Shown: in pieces, positions 26,537 to 34,968 of the stretch
Position numbering within the stretch: the first letter of the stretch is position 1
Layout of the letters: the number at the start of each line of letters is the position of its first letter
Assembly (NCBI RefSeq): GCF_027214005.1
Contig: NZ_JAPWGY010000002.1
Location: 124,001 to 188,000, forward strand
Reading direction: 5' to 3'
DNA from: Kiloniella laminariae
Lineage (GTDB): Bacteria; Pseudomonadota; Alphaproteobacteria; Kiloniellales; Kiloniellaceae
Length of the DNA stretch: 64,000 bases
Notes under the pieces: generated by a model
What the model was told of the DNA's origin: nothing
The model's database searches: none
The model's input: the letters and a program-made list of their open reading frames with translations, nothing else
Made by a program: the position numbers and the translations under genes

Positions 26537-26550
26537 TGAAATCGATTTCA
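26537..26550. promoter_or_regulatory. LacI-type operator TGAAATCGATTTCA (proximal)
   Basis: Perfect 14-bp palindrome with a central CG, the hallmark of LacI-family sites, 34 nt upstream of the ATPase ATG. An identical copy lies at 26654-26667. Confidence 0.75.
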
Positions 26551-26653
26551 TTTTTTATTGTAAATCCATCTCTGTTTCAGCCTTAGCCTTCGTTATCCTC
26601 AGGCTTATCTCAAGAGAATGTGAATTTCAGACGCAATATTTGTTATGATTTTG

Positions 26654-26667
26654 TGAAATCGATTTCA
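26654..26667. promoter_or_regulatory. LacI-type operator TGAAATCGATTTCA (distal)
   Basis: Second identical 14-bp palindrome, 117 bp from the first, which is close to 11 helical turns and so in phase for looping. It lies between the stop of the lacI-type gene (26739) and the ATPase operon. Confidence 0.75.
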
Positions 26668-26738
26668 GTTAGTATGAAAGAGAAGAGATAAATCTGTCAA
26701 TAGGCCATGACGAATTTTGATAAGAAGGACCTCTTGAA

Positions 26739-27758
26739 CTAGCCCAGGCGAACCGAATTCCTGACAATCAACTCTGTGGGAATGCGCTGGAGAACAGGTT
26801 GTTTCTCGCCGGGGACTGACCAGTAATCAATCCGCTCCAGAACGAACTCAGCGATTTTGTTGACCGGCTGACGAATAGTGGTCAAACCGTAACCCGGCCA
26901 GGAAGACATTGGCACATCATCCATTCCGATAACAGAAAGATCGTGAGGAATCTTGAGCCCGAGATGATCACGGACAGCATCCATAACCCCAAAAGCCAGC
27001 GAGTCACTCGCACAAAAAATTCCATCTATCTTTTTATCCAAAGCCAGCATGGACAGAGCTGCTTCATACCCGGCCTGATAACTATAGGATCCACAAAATA
27101 CCTTTTGGGTCAGCCCAACCCCCATGTTATCCAGCGCCAGAACAAAACCTTCCCCACGCTCTTTAGAAGCAAGACGACCTTCGCTTCCCCCAACATAAGC
27201 CAAACTCTTGTGGCCACTGTTGATCAATATCGTGGCTGCCTGGGCCCCAGCCATGTGATTATCAGACAGCACAACATCCACGATGTCAGTCTCGACCGAT
27301 CGCCCCAGCATAATCACCGGCACACCAGATTCTATACAGGCAGCGACAGATTCATCCGGCAATGACCCCGCAGCCACAACCAGAACATCAACCCGAAAAT
27401 CAAGGGCGCGATAAATCGGTTCGACCGGATCGCCTGCCAGATCGACCGTCACCAGCATCGGCATTTTCCCACCCCGATGCAGATGACGGGTCAGCGCATC
27501 AAACATCCAGGGCTGAAAGGGGTTATCAAACTCCCCCATTACGATAGCAACTATATTGGTATGACTCTGGGTCAGGCTTCGCGCCAGTGCATTTGGCCGA
27601 TAGCCCAGTTCCTTGGCCGCAGAGAGAACCCTCTCTCTGGTACCAGCTGAAACAGGAGCACCCGGCGTAAAGGTTCGGGATACAGCAGATCTGGAGACAC
27701 CCGCCAACTTGGCCACATCACCAACAGTTACCCGAATTACATTCTTTACACGCGCCAT
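26739..27758 (-). CDS. LacI family transcriptional regulator of the Pot/Fbp-type transporter operon
   Basis: 339-residue repressor with an N-terminal HTH (about residues 8-55, VTVGDVAKLAGVSRSAVSRTFTPG) and hinge RPNALARSL, followed by a periplasmic-binding-like effector domain (CASDSLAFGVMDAV, VIGMDDVPMSSWPGYGLTTI). Start: ATG 27758 (MARVKNVIRVTV) has AGGTGG upstream; the frame extends to 27803 with a non-homologous leader. It is transcribed in the same direction as the transporter operon, with the two TGAAATCGATTTCA palindromes immediately downstream, so it probably binds them. It diverges from a second LacI-family gene at 28016. Effector unknown. Confidence 0.93.
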   Translation of the reverse strand: MARVKNVIRVTVGDVAKLAGVSRSAVSRTFTPGAPVSAGTRERVLSAAKELGYRPNALARSLTQSHTNIVAIVMGEFDNPFQPWMFDALTRHLHRGGKMPMLVTVDLAGDPVEPIYRALDFRVDVLVVAAGSLPDESVAACIESGVPVIMLGRSVETDIVDVVLSDNHMAGAQAATILINSGHKSLAYVGGSEGRLASKERGEGFVLALDNMGVGLTQKVFCGSYSYQAGYEAALSMLALDKKIDGIFCASDSLAFGVMDAVRDHLGLKIPHDLSVIGMDDVPMSSWPGYGLTTIRQPVNKIAEFVLERIDYWSVPGEKQPVLQRIPTELIVRNSVRLG

Positions 27759-27958
27759 CAACAACCACCTGCCCAAGGAAAGGGAAAGACAGGAGATTAA
27801 CATCTATGAAATCGGTTCCACAACAAAACAGATAAATAAAATCCGGAGAATAAACGACCGCACTTTCAGGCAACCCTTTCAGATAATGAAAAATATACTT
27901 TCCTCCCCAACCAGAAACACACAAACCCAACCTCGTAAAAATGCTCAAAATATTTCCT

Positions 27959-27978
27959 TTGCGCAAACGATTGCACAG
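27959..27978. promoter_or_regulatory. LacI-type operator upstream of the second lacI gene
   Basis: TTGCGCAAACGATTGCACAG matches 16 of 20 positions of the stronger palindrome at 29260-29279 upstream of the Afu-type transporter. It is 37 nt before the ATG of the lacI-type gene at 28016, consistent with autoregulation. Confidence 0.6.
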
Positions 27979-28015
27979 CGTCATTATTTAGGCTAGAGGG
28001 CAAGCTTCTTTCACC

Positions 28016-29113
28016 ATGGCTGAAGAATTGCTCCAAAAGCCGGAGCAGAAAACACCACTTCGAGACAGGAACGATCAAGTGACCCACAAGAACATCACCT
28101 CTGCCGATGTCGCCAGAATGGCCGGGGTTTCCAGATCTACGGTTTCACGATGCTTCAAGGCAGACAGCCGCATTTCAAAAAAGACCCGGGAACGCGTGAT
28201 CGAGATCGCCGATCAGCTTGGTTATCAGGTCAACAAGATTGCGCGCTCAATGATCACCCGTCAAAGCGATCTGGTCGGGCTTGTATCTGCAGGACTGCAC
28301 GATCCTTTTGCTGTCGTCCTGATCAATCAGCTCATACAAAAGCTGCAAAAAATGGGACTTCACCCCATTTTACTTGATGCCTCCAACACACAACAGCTCG
28401 AACTTTCTATCAAAAAACTTGCCCAGTACCAGGTTCGCAGCATCATTATCACCTCGGGAAGCCCCTCTTCCTCTATCGGCGCGGAATTTATCCGCCTTAA
28501 TATTCCCGTCATCTTGCTCAACCGGGCGGGACAGCTGGACGCAGCGCACCTGATCAATTGCGACAACAAAACCGGCAGTACGCTGGCAGCCAAAACATTA
28601 CTTGATGCCGGCCACCGTCGACTGGCTTTTGTCAACAGCATCAACAGCACTTACAGCGGTAATTCCAGGGGTGCATTTTTTGAACAGGCACTGGCGCTCA
28701 AACTGGCCTCTGGCGAGATCTCACTCCAAAATATCCCCTGCAGGAGTTCTGATTACCAGGGCGGATTCCAGGCCGCACTCGATCTCTTCGCCAACCGCCC
28801 TCCCTCAGACCAAAGCCGGTCGCCAACCGGGATTTACTGTGCCAACGACAACGTTGCCCTCGGATTCATGGATGCCTTACGCCACGAGCTTGGCCTGAGA
28901 GTCCCAGAAGATCTTTCCGTCATTGGATTTGATGACATACCGCTGGCGGGACAACCTGCCTACAGATTGACGACACTGCGCCAATGCCCCGAGGCCATAG
29001 CTGAAGCAACGGCAAAATGCATTCAGGACATTCCTTCCTCTACCAGCCCCCAGCGCATTACCATCCCTGTCAAGCTCATTACACGCCACAGCGTTGCACC
29101 CGCAGCCAACTAA
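28016..29113 (+). CDS. LacI family transcriptional regulator of the Afu-type transporter operon
   Basis: 365-residue repressor. HTH at about residues 28-80 (ITSADVARMAGVSRSTVSRCFKAD) with hinge region QVNKIARSM; effector domain downstream with IYCANDNVALGFMDALRHELG and VIGFDDIPLAGQPAYRLTTLRQ. A 25-residue polar N-terminal extension precedes the HTH. The ATG lacks a strong ribosome site, so a slightly different start is possible. It is adjacent to and upstream of the Afu-type transporter operon, whose promoter region carries a 20-bp palindrome of LacI type (29260), with a weaker copy before this gene. Probably a repressor responsive to the transported compound or a product of it. Confidence 0.93.
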   Translation: MAEELLQKPEQKTPLRDRNDQVTHKNITSADVARMAGVSRSTVSRCFKADSRISKKTRERVIEIADQLGYQVNKIARSMITRQSDLVGLVSAGLHDPFAVVLINQLIQKLQKMGLHPILLDASNTQQLELSIKKLAQYQVRSIIITSGSPSSSIGAEFIRLNIPVILLNRAGQLDAAHLINCDNKTGSTLAAKTLLDAGHRRLAFVNSINSTYSGNSRGAFFEQALALKLASGEISLQNIPCRSSDYQGGFQAALDLFANRPPSDQSRSPTGIYCANDNVALGFMDALRHELGLRVPEDLSVIGFDDIPLAGQPAYRLTTLRQCPEAIAEATAKCIQDIPSSTSPQRITIPVKLITRHSVAPAAN

Positions 29114-29147
29114 AATCAGGCCTCAAAACAGATTTCGAAAATATTTT

Positions 29148-29161
29148 GGAAATATAATTCC
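29148..29161. promoter_or_regulatory. IolR-like operator GGAA-N6-TTCC upstream of the Afu-type transporter
   Basis: GGAAATATAATTCC is an exact match to the GGAA-N6-TTCC palindrome, lying 184 nt before the start of the Afu-type binding-protein gene and 35 nt after the lacI stop. It suggests that this transporter belongs to the inositol regulon. Confidence 0.55.
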
Positions 29162-29259
29162 ATTTCTTTATTTTTTTGAAATTATTCTTTCATTTATTTT
29201 TCAACCTCTCTATCATCCCTGAAAGCTCGATTGTGTGGAGTGAGTTTTTTTTACACATT

Positions 29260-29279
29260 TTGTGCAAACGTGTGCACAA
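29260..29279. promoter_or_regulatory. LacI-type operator of the Afu-type transporter operon
   Basis: TTGTGCAAACGTGTGCACAA has perfect 7-bp arms around a 6-nt centre containing the ACG core of LacI-family sites. It is 66 nt upstream of the binding-protein ATG; TTTACA at 29250-29255 may be the -35 of the overlapping promoter. Confidence 0.75.
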
Positions 29280-29344
29280 TCTAAAGACAATTGAGAAACA
29301 ATCGGGAAAATCCGACTAAACGACCAAAACGGGAGGTCAAGGGT

Positions 29345-30376
29345 ATGAAGACAAAACAATTTGCTTTCGGTATCGCCGTTGCCACAGCTTGCGCTCTAAC
29401 GGGCACCCCTTCACAGGCAGCAGAGAAACTCAATGTCCTCTGCGCGGCAGATGATCAGTGGTGCAACCTGATGGAATCGACATTTGAGAAAGAAACCGGC
29501 GTTGATGTTTCAATGGTCCGCAAAAGCTCAGGTGAGATTTTTGCCCAGATCAAGGCAGAATCAAGAAATCCAAAAGTCGACATCTGGTGGGGTGGTACAG
29601 GCGATCCGCATCTTCAGGCAGCTGCCGAAGATCTGACGGTTGAATACAAGTCACCACAACTGGATTCCCTGCTCGACTGGGCCAAGAACCAGGCAAAAGA
29701 TGGAAGCTACAAAACCGTTGGTATCTATGCCGGCGCACTTGGTATCGGTTATAATGAAGAACTTCTCAAATCCAAAGGCCTGCCCGCCCCCAAGTGCTGG
29801 GCTGATCTGACCAACCCCGCCTACAAAGGCGAAATCCAGATGGCAAACCCCAATTCTTCAGGAACGGCCTACACTACACTGGCAACTGTGGTTCAACTGT
29901 TTGGTGAAGAAAAAGGCTTTGAATTCCTCGCCGGACTGCACGGCAACATCAACCAGTACACCAAATCCGGATCAGCTCCGATCAAGGCAGCAGCAAGAGG
30001 AGAAACCACCCTTGCAATCACCTTCATGCACGACATGGTCAAGCAGGTTAAAAAAGGCTTCCCGATCAAAGTGGTCGCCCCCTGTGAAGGCACAGGATAT
30101 GAAGTTGGCTCCATGAGCATTGTTAAAGGGGCCAGAAATCCTGAAACGGCACAGAAATTTGCCGAGTTTGCTTTGCGTGCCGACATCCAGTCCCTGGCTG
30201 CGGATGCAGAAGCCTACCAGGTTCCTTCTAACGCGAGTGCTACTGTCCCCGATGAGGCGCCCAAGCTCTCGGATCTCAAACTGATTGAATATGATTTCGC
30301 CACCTATGGCTCCAGCGACACCCGCAAGCGTCTGCTGAAGCGCTGGGATGACGAAATCAAGTCCCTGCCCCGCTAA
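29345..30376 (+). CDS. Afu/Fbp-type ABC transporter substrate-binding protein
   Basis: Periplasmic binding protein, 343 residues, signal peptide MKTKQFAFGIAVATACALTG... with cleavage likely after SQA. The mature part begins LNVLCAADDQWCNLMESTFEKETG and contains the VDIWWGGTGDPHLQAAAEDL block seen in AfuA/FbpA-like proteins, some of which bind sugar phosphates rather than iron. No obvious twin-tyrosine ferric site (YY) near the C-terminus is seen, which argues against an iron role. Start: ATG 29345 follows GGGAGGTCAAGG; the frame opens earlier at 29291 without a ribosome site. First gene of an operon with a double permease, ATPase and inositol-monophosphatase. Expression is probably governed by LacI and IolR-like operators upstream. 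Confidence 0.88.
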   Translation: MKTKQFAFGIAVATACALTGTPSQAAEKLNVLCAADDQWCNLMESTFEKETGVDVSMVRKSSGEIFAQIKAESRNPKVDIWWGGTGDPHLQAAAEDLTVEYKSPQLDSLLDWAKNQAKDGSYKTVGIYAGALGIGYNEELLKSKGLPAPKCWADLTNPAYKGEIQMANPNSSGTAYTTLATVVQLFGEEKGFEFLAGLHGNINQYTKSGSAPIKAAARGETTLAITFMHDMVKQVKKGFPIKVVAPCEGTGYEVGSMSIVKGARNPETAQKFAEFALRADIQSLAADAEAYQVPSNASATVPDEAPKLSDLKLIEYDFATYGSSDTRKRLLKRWDDEIKSLPR

Positions 30377-30387
30377 AAGCAGGGACT
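30360..30387 (+). terminator. Intercistronic hairpin overlapping the binding-protein stop
   Basis: Perfect 9-bp stem AGTCCCTGC/GCAGGGACT with a 10-nt loop. The stop codon (30374-30376) lies in the loop. No T run follows and the permease start is close, so it probably protects the binding-protein mRNA or partly terminates, favouring excess of binding protein over permease. Confidence 0.55.
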
Positions 30388-30411
30388 ATGGGGGCCGAAG
30401 GAGGAAAATTC

Positions 30412-32631
30412 GTGCGTGCTGCTTTCTTGCCATGGCTGATACTCGGCTGGGTCGGCTTTGCTGTCCTGCCCTGGTATCTGGTCGAAGACGGGTTCTGGGC
30501 TTTTCAATGGTTGATAGATGGCTATCCGCTGGATAGTGACTATGCACCAGCTCTGGTCCAGGCTGCTCTGGGAAATGTGTGGTTATTCCCATTGCTGCTT
30601 CCACTTCTGGCCCCCCTTTTTATTATTAGAAAAACCAAGACCGACCCGGATTATGCCCGCGTTCTAATTATCTCCGGCGGTTTTGGTTTTGCCTATCTTC
30701 TGGCACAAGGCTTCATTGTCGGGATAAGTGGCTGGGAATACACCGCTCTTGAAAATCTGTTTGGCCCGATGAACAGTCGCCAATATGGTATGGGCTATGG
30801 CGCACTTCTGACGGCGACCGGCTTTCTGGTACTCTTTACCAGTGGCCTTGCGGCAGCGGGGAGCCTGCGCGGGGATGTTTTTGTAACTTCGGCCATCGGT
30901 ATTGTTATTGCCCTCGTCGCAACGTTCGTTTTCTTACCCGTCGGCAAGGTACTGATATCCGCCTTCATCAGTGAAAGCGGAACTTACGCCTTCGCCGCCT
31001 TTGGCGAGAATTTCTTTACCAGAAAAATCTGGGGCCTTGCCTGCATTACCACAACGGCCTCTTGCGGCGTAGCCTGGAATTCTCTTTTCCTGGCCCTGCT
31101 AACCGGTGTCTCGACCACCTTGCTGGGACTTGCCTTTGCCCTGGTGGCAACCCGAACCGATTTTCGCTGGAAAAAATCCTTAAGAACCCTCACGGTTCTT
31201 CCTATTATCACACCACCATTTGTTATTGGCCTTGCCCTGATCCTGTTGTTTGGCCGGGCGGGTACAATTACACAGTTCGTGTCAGATCTGCTGGGTGTTG
31301 AACCCGGGCGGTGGCTCTATGGTTTGCCGGGGATCTGGCTGGCTCAAACACTCTCCTTTACCCCCATTGCCTTTCTCGTACTTATCGGCGTGGTTGAAGG
31401 GGTCAGCCCTTCAATGGAAGAAGCCTCACAAACACTCGGTGCCAGCCGCTGGAACACCTTCAAACGGGTTTCTCTACCGCTCATGCGTCCCGGCCTCGCC
31501 AATGCCTTTCTGATCGGATTCATCGAAAGCATGGCTGACTTCGGCAACCCGATGGTGCTGGGAGGAAACTATGAAGTACTCTCGACCGAAATCTTTTTTG
31601 CAATTGTTGGTGCACAGAACGATCAGGGCCGTGCTGCGGTTCTCGCAATCCTGTTGCTTTGCTTCACTCTCAGTGCCTTCTTTGCTCAACGGGTCTGGCT
31701 CGGGAAAAAATCCTACACCACCGTGGCAGGTAAAGCGGAATCCGGGGCTCATGCAGGAATGAACCCCTTGCTGCGAAACATATGCCTGGGAGTCACCCTT
31801 CCCTGGGCAGCGTTTACTCTGGCCATTTACGGAATGATTTTATTTGGTGGTTTTGTCATCAGCTGGGGCCGTGATCACAGCCTGACCCTTCAGCACTACA
31901 GCAATGCCTTTTCTGTGGACTGGGCTGAACATGGTCTCCATTGGGAAGGTACGGCCTGGGACTCTTTCTGGACCACAATAACCATTTCGGCAATTGCCGC
32001 CCCACTGACCGCTGCCCTGGGGCTCCTCACCAGCTTTTTGCTGGTTCGCCAGAAATTCCGGGGCAAGAACCTGTTCGAATTTGGCACCATGCTCAGCTTT
32101 GCCATCCCCGGAACAGTCATCGGTGTCAGCTATATCCTGGCCTTCAACGTCCCTCCTTTTGAACTTACCGGAACCGGCGTAATTCTTGTACTGTGCTTTG
32201 TTTTCCGCAACATGCCCGTTGGCGTGCGTGGCGGAATTGCCGCCATGACCCAGTTGGACAAAAGTCTGGATGAAGCTTCTCTTACCCTCGGAGCCAACAG
32301 CCTGACCACCTTGCGCCGGGTTATTCTTCCCCTGTTGCGCCCGGCGATTGTAGCCGCTCTGGTCTACAGTTTTGTCAGGGCCATTACATCGGTCAGTGCC
32401 GTTATCTTTCTTGTCAGTGCCGACCATAACATGGCGACATCCTATATCATTGGCCTGGTCGAAAATGGCCAGTACGGCATTGCCATTGCCTATTCATCCG
32501 TCCTGATCATCGTAATGCTTCTGGCAATATTCCTGGTCCAGCGTGCAGTTGGCGAACGGAAGCTGCGACGCGACAACCGTCTGGAAGCCACCTCCGCAAA
32601 ATCAAAGTCTCTCAAGGAGAAACAAGCATGA
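30412..32631 (+). CDS. Fused double-domain ABC transporter permease (AfuB/FbpB-like)
   Basis: Inner-membrane permease of 739 residues containing two BPD_transp_1 domains, about 12-14 membrane segments. The EAA loops are MEEASQTLGASRWNTFKRVSLPLMRPGLA (first half) and LDEASLTLGANSLTTLRRVILPLLRPAIVAA (second half). FbpB/AfuB-type permeases have this fused architecture. Start: GTG 30412 has GGAGGA at good spacing; an in-frame ATG at 30388 lies immediately after the intercistronic hairpin and lacks a site. Its stop overlaps the ATPase start (ATGA), so the two are coupled. The N-terminal 160 residues form extra hydrophobic helices before the first transport domain. Confidence 0.9.
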   Translation: MRAAFLPWLILGWVGFAVLPWYLVEDGFWAFQWLIDGYPLDSDYAPALVQAALGNVWLFPLLLPLLAPLFIIRKTKTDPDYARVLIISGGFGFAYLLAQGFIVGISGWEYTALENLFGPMNSRQYGMGYGALLTATGFLVLFTSGLAAAGSLRGDVFVTSAIGIVIALVATFVFLPVGKVLISAFISESGTYAFAAFGENFFTRKIWGLACITTTASCGVAWNSLFLALLTGVSTTLLGLAFALVATRTDFRWKKSLRTLTVLPIITPPFVIGLALILLFGRAGTITQFVSDLLGVEPGRWLYGLPGIWLAQTLSFTPIAFLVLIGVVEGVSPSMEEASQTLGASRWNTFKRVSLPLMRPGLANAFLIGFIESMADFGNPMVLGGNYEVLSTEIFFAIVGAQNDQGRAAVLAILLLCFTLSAFFAQRVWLGKKSYTTVAGKAESGAHAGMNPLLRNICLGVTLPWAAFTLAIYGMILFGGFVISWGRDHSLTLQHYSNAFSVDWAEHGLHWEGTAWDSFWTTITISAIAAPLTAALGLLTSFLLVRQKFRGKNLFEFGTMLSFAIPGTVIGVSYILAFNVPPFELTGTGVILVLCFVFRNMPVGVRGGIAAMTQLDKSLDEASLTLGANSLTTLRRVILPLLRPAIVAALVYSFVRAITSVSAVIFLVSADHNMATSYIIGLVENGQYGIAIAYSSVLIIVMLLAIFLVQRAVGERKLRRDNRLEATSAKSKSLKEKQA

Positions 32632-33701
32632 GCCTGCACCTTCGGCCGGGATCTGTTGTCTTTGAAAACATCACCAAAAAATATGGTGTGGTCACCGCAA
32701 TCGACGATGTGTCCTTTTCTATCGAACCCGGGCATCTGGTTACGCTTCTCGGGCCAAGTGGCTGTGGAAAGACCACAACCTTGCGGATGATTGCTGGCCT
32801 GGAGCATCCAACCAACGGACGGGTTATCATCGGGGGCAAGGATGTGACCAGCCTGCCCGCCACGGATCGTGATGTCAGTATGGTTTTTCAGTCCTACGCC
32901 CTGTTCCCCCATATGACTGTGGCAGAAAATGTCGGTTATGGCCTCAGCGTTTCCGGATTGGGCAAACAGGAAACAGGCGAGCGTGTTGAAGAGGGTCTCG
33001 AGCTGGTAGGCCTTGCCGGTTATGGCCAGCGTCTTCCCAGTGAGCTTTCCGGAGGCCAGCAACAGCGCGTCGCGGTGGCGCGGGCCCTTGTACTCGAACC
33101 TGAGGTCCTTCTCCTGGACGAGCCGCTCTCGAATCTGGATGCAAAATTACGCCGCAAGGTCCGGGAAGAAATCCGCGACCTGCAACAAAAATTGGGTTTA
33201 ACAGCTGTTTATGTCACCCACGACCAGGAAGAAGCTCTGGCCGTCTCGGATCGCATAATCGTTATGAACCGTTCTGTGATTGCCCAGGAAGGCACTCCGC
33301 GTGAACTTTATGAAAAACCGGCTTCCAGCTTTATCGCTGACTTTATCGGCGACGCCAATCTGGTTGAGGGAGAAATTGTGGCCACTCACAGCCCCAACGA
33401 AGCCACCGTACGCATTGCCTCTCTCCAGTGCAATTTACCAGACAGAGGGCTGGCAGCTGGTCCGGTCAAGATAGCGATACGCCCAGATTGCGTACTCCTG
33501 GAAAAAGCCTCTCCCGAACTTAAGGGAATAAAGGGGAACATCATTCATGCCACCTATCTGGGCAATCAAATTCACTACACCATTGATAGTGCCCTGGGTG
33601 AACTCTTTGTCGTTGATTACAGAATTGACCGGGCCATTACCGCAGGCAGTGATATCTCCATGACCTTCGCTAGCAGAGGCATGGCTCTCCTTGCATCATG
33701 A
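32628..33701 (+). CDS. Afu/Fbp-type ABC transporter ATP-binding protein
   Basis: ATPase subunit, 357 residues: Walker A LGPSGCGKTTTLRMIAG, signature LSGGQQQRVAVARAL, Walker B VLLLDEPLSNLD, H-loop YVTHDQEEALAVSD. The C-terminal TOBE region (about 280-355) is present. The start codon overlaps the permease stop by four bases. The phosphatase gene follows with a 23-nt gap. All catalytic motifs are intact. Confidence 0.93.
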   Translation: MSLHLRPGSVVFENITKKYGVVTAIDDVSFSIEPGHLVTLLGPSGCGKTTTLRMIAGLEHPTNGRVIIGGKDVTSLPATDRDVSMVFQSYALFPHMTVAENVGYGLSVSGLGKQETGERVEEGLELVGLAGYGQRLPSELSGGQQQRVAVARALVLEPEVLLLDEPLSNLDAKLRRKVREEIRDLQQKLGLTAVYVTHDQEEALAVSDRIIVMNRSVIAQEGTPRELYEKPASSFIADFIGDANLVEGEIVATHSPNEATVRIASLQCNLPDRGLAAGPVKIAIRPDCVLLEKASPELKGIKGNIIHATYLGNQIHYTIDSALGELFVVDYRIDRAITAGSDISMTFASRGMALLAS

Positions 33702-33724
33702 TATTTATATAAAGGAATAACAGC

Positions 33725-34537
33725 GTGTATCTTGACGCTCAAGACATTACCCCTGAACTGAAACAACGCTTTGAACATGCCCAGAAGGTCATTCGGGCTG
33801 CTGGCGAAAAAGCTTTGGACTACTTTAACCGTCGGGATGAACTGACGATTGAAACCAAAGCAGATCCCCAGGATGTTGTCAGTATTGCTGACAAGGATGT
33901 TGAAACCATTATCCGGGGTATGACGCGGGAACTTTTCCCTGACGACGGTTTTATGGGCGAAGAACACGGTCAGGAAACAGGCAAGAATGACTTTCTCTGG
34001 GTGATAGACCCTATTGATGGCACAGCCTGTTTTCTCACAGGAATGCGCCCCTGGTGTATTTCTGTTGCCTTGATGAAAGGCGACAGAATTGCTGCAGGTC
34101 TGGTCTATGACCCCAATACTGATGAACTCTTCGCTGCTCTTGCAGGACACGGAGCTCATTTGAACGGGGCCCCTATCCACAGCCAGAAATCAAAATCAGT
34201 AACCGAAGGTGTTATGGGCGTTGGCATATCTCACCGTGTGCCTGCTGCGGAACTGTTACCCTTTCTCGATAAACTTTTGTCCTCTGGAGGCATGTTCATT
34301 CGTAATGGTTCCTGCGCACTCATGATGTCTTATGTCGCGGCAGGCCGCTTGATAGGGTATTTTGAACCCCACATTAATGGCTGGGATTGCCTTGCAGGAA
34401 TTATTCTTATCAAAGAGGCAGGCGGCTGGTGTTCCGCTTTTCTCGATAACGATGGCCTGAACAAGGGCAATCCCATTCTTGCTTCTGCCAGCGGGGTTGC
34501 AGCAGATCTGCGCGTAATGACGGGATTGACCTCCTAG
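33725..34537 (+). CDS. Inositol monophosphatase family protein
   Basis: Mg-dependent phosphatase of the IMPase/FBPase fold, 270 residues from a GTG start (AAGGAAT upstream). Metal-binding motifs are all visible: GEEHGQE near residue 80, WVIDPIDGTACF (DPIDGT signature) and GWDCLAG near the C-terminus. The family dephosphorylates inositol phosphates, histidinol phosphate, PAP or sugar phosphates. It lacks a signal peptide and is the last gene of the Afu-type transporter operon, so it likely acts on imported phosphate esters in the cytoplasm. Proximity to iol genes suggests that inositol 1-phosphate or a related isomer is a substrate; this is inference. Histidinol-phosphatase activity is an alternative. 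Confidence 0.9.
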   Translation: MYLDAQDITPELKQRFEHAQKVIRAAGEKALDYFNRRDELTIETKADPQDVVSIADKDVETIIRGMTRELFPDDGFMGEEHGQETGKNDFLWVIDPIDGTACFLTGMRPWCISVALMKGDRIAAGLVYDPNTDELFAALAGHGAHLNGAPIHSQKSKSVTEGVMGVGISHRVPAAELLPFLDKLLSSGGMFIRNGSCALMMSYVAAGRLIGYFEPHINGWDCLAGIILIKEAGGWCSAFLDNDGLNKGNPILASASGVAADLRVMTGLTS

Positions 34538-34644
34538 AACAGACGGTTTTTCATCTGATTTAATCGACTCTTCTGGTTACAAATGACAATAATGCGTTTC
34601 TACTCGGAATAAATCAGCCTTATAAATACAGACGGAGTTACTTC

Positions 34645-34899
34645 ATGGGTATTGAAAGTCTTATTGTTTTCCTTCTTGTCGGAGCCATCGCAGGCTTCCT
34701 GGCAGGAAAGCTTGTCTCAGGTTTCGGTTTTGGCCTGGTCGGCAACATTGTTGTCGGGGTGATTGGTGCATTTATTGCCGGTTTTATTTTCCCGGCTGTG
34801 GGACTGTCCCTTGGCTCAGGATTCCTGGCTGCAATCATCCATTCGACCATAGGCGCCGTCATTCTTCTGTTTGTAATCAAGCTGGTCAAACGGGCGTAA
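34645..34899 (+). CDS. GlsB/YeaQ/YmgE family stress-response membrane protein
   Basis: Small inner-membrane protein, 84 residues, three predicted membrane segments rich in glycine (LLVGAIAGFLAGKLV, LVGNIVVGVIGAFIAGFIF, AIIHSTIGAVILLFVI). The G-x-x-x-G-rich pattern and length are typical of the transglycosylase-associated/YeaQ family, whose molecular role is unclear and which often respond to stress. It is a single gene between the phosphatase and iolG. It ends just before a strong bidirectional hairpin. A GGAG site precedes the ATG. Confidence 0.9.
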   Translation: MGIESLIVFLLVGAIAGFLAGKLVSGFGFGLVGNIVVGVIGAFIAGFIFPAVGLSLGSGFLAAIIHSTIGAVILLFVIKLVKRA

Positions 34900-34925
34900 A
34901 TTCCTCGACATACATCGAAGAACTG

Positions 34926-34961
34926 AATAAGGGAGAGCAAACCTGACAGCTCTCCCTTATT
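34926..34961. terminator. Bidirectional terminator between yeaQ-like gene and iolG
   Basis: Perfect 13-bp stem (AATAAGGGAGAGC and complement) with a 10-nt loop. T- or A-rich flanks on both sides allow it to end the rightward yeaQ-like transcript and the leftward iolG transcript (stop at 34969). Confidence 0.9.
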
Positions 34962-34968
34962 TCGTCGC

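Noticed and set aside
29345-30376. Ferric iron-binding protein (FbpA) annotation
   Set aside because: Overall family resembles FbpA/AfuA, but I see no adjacent tyrosine pair near the C-terminus as in iron binders, and the context is phosphatase and iol genes.
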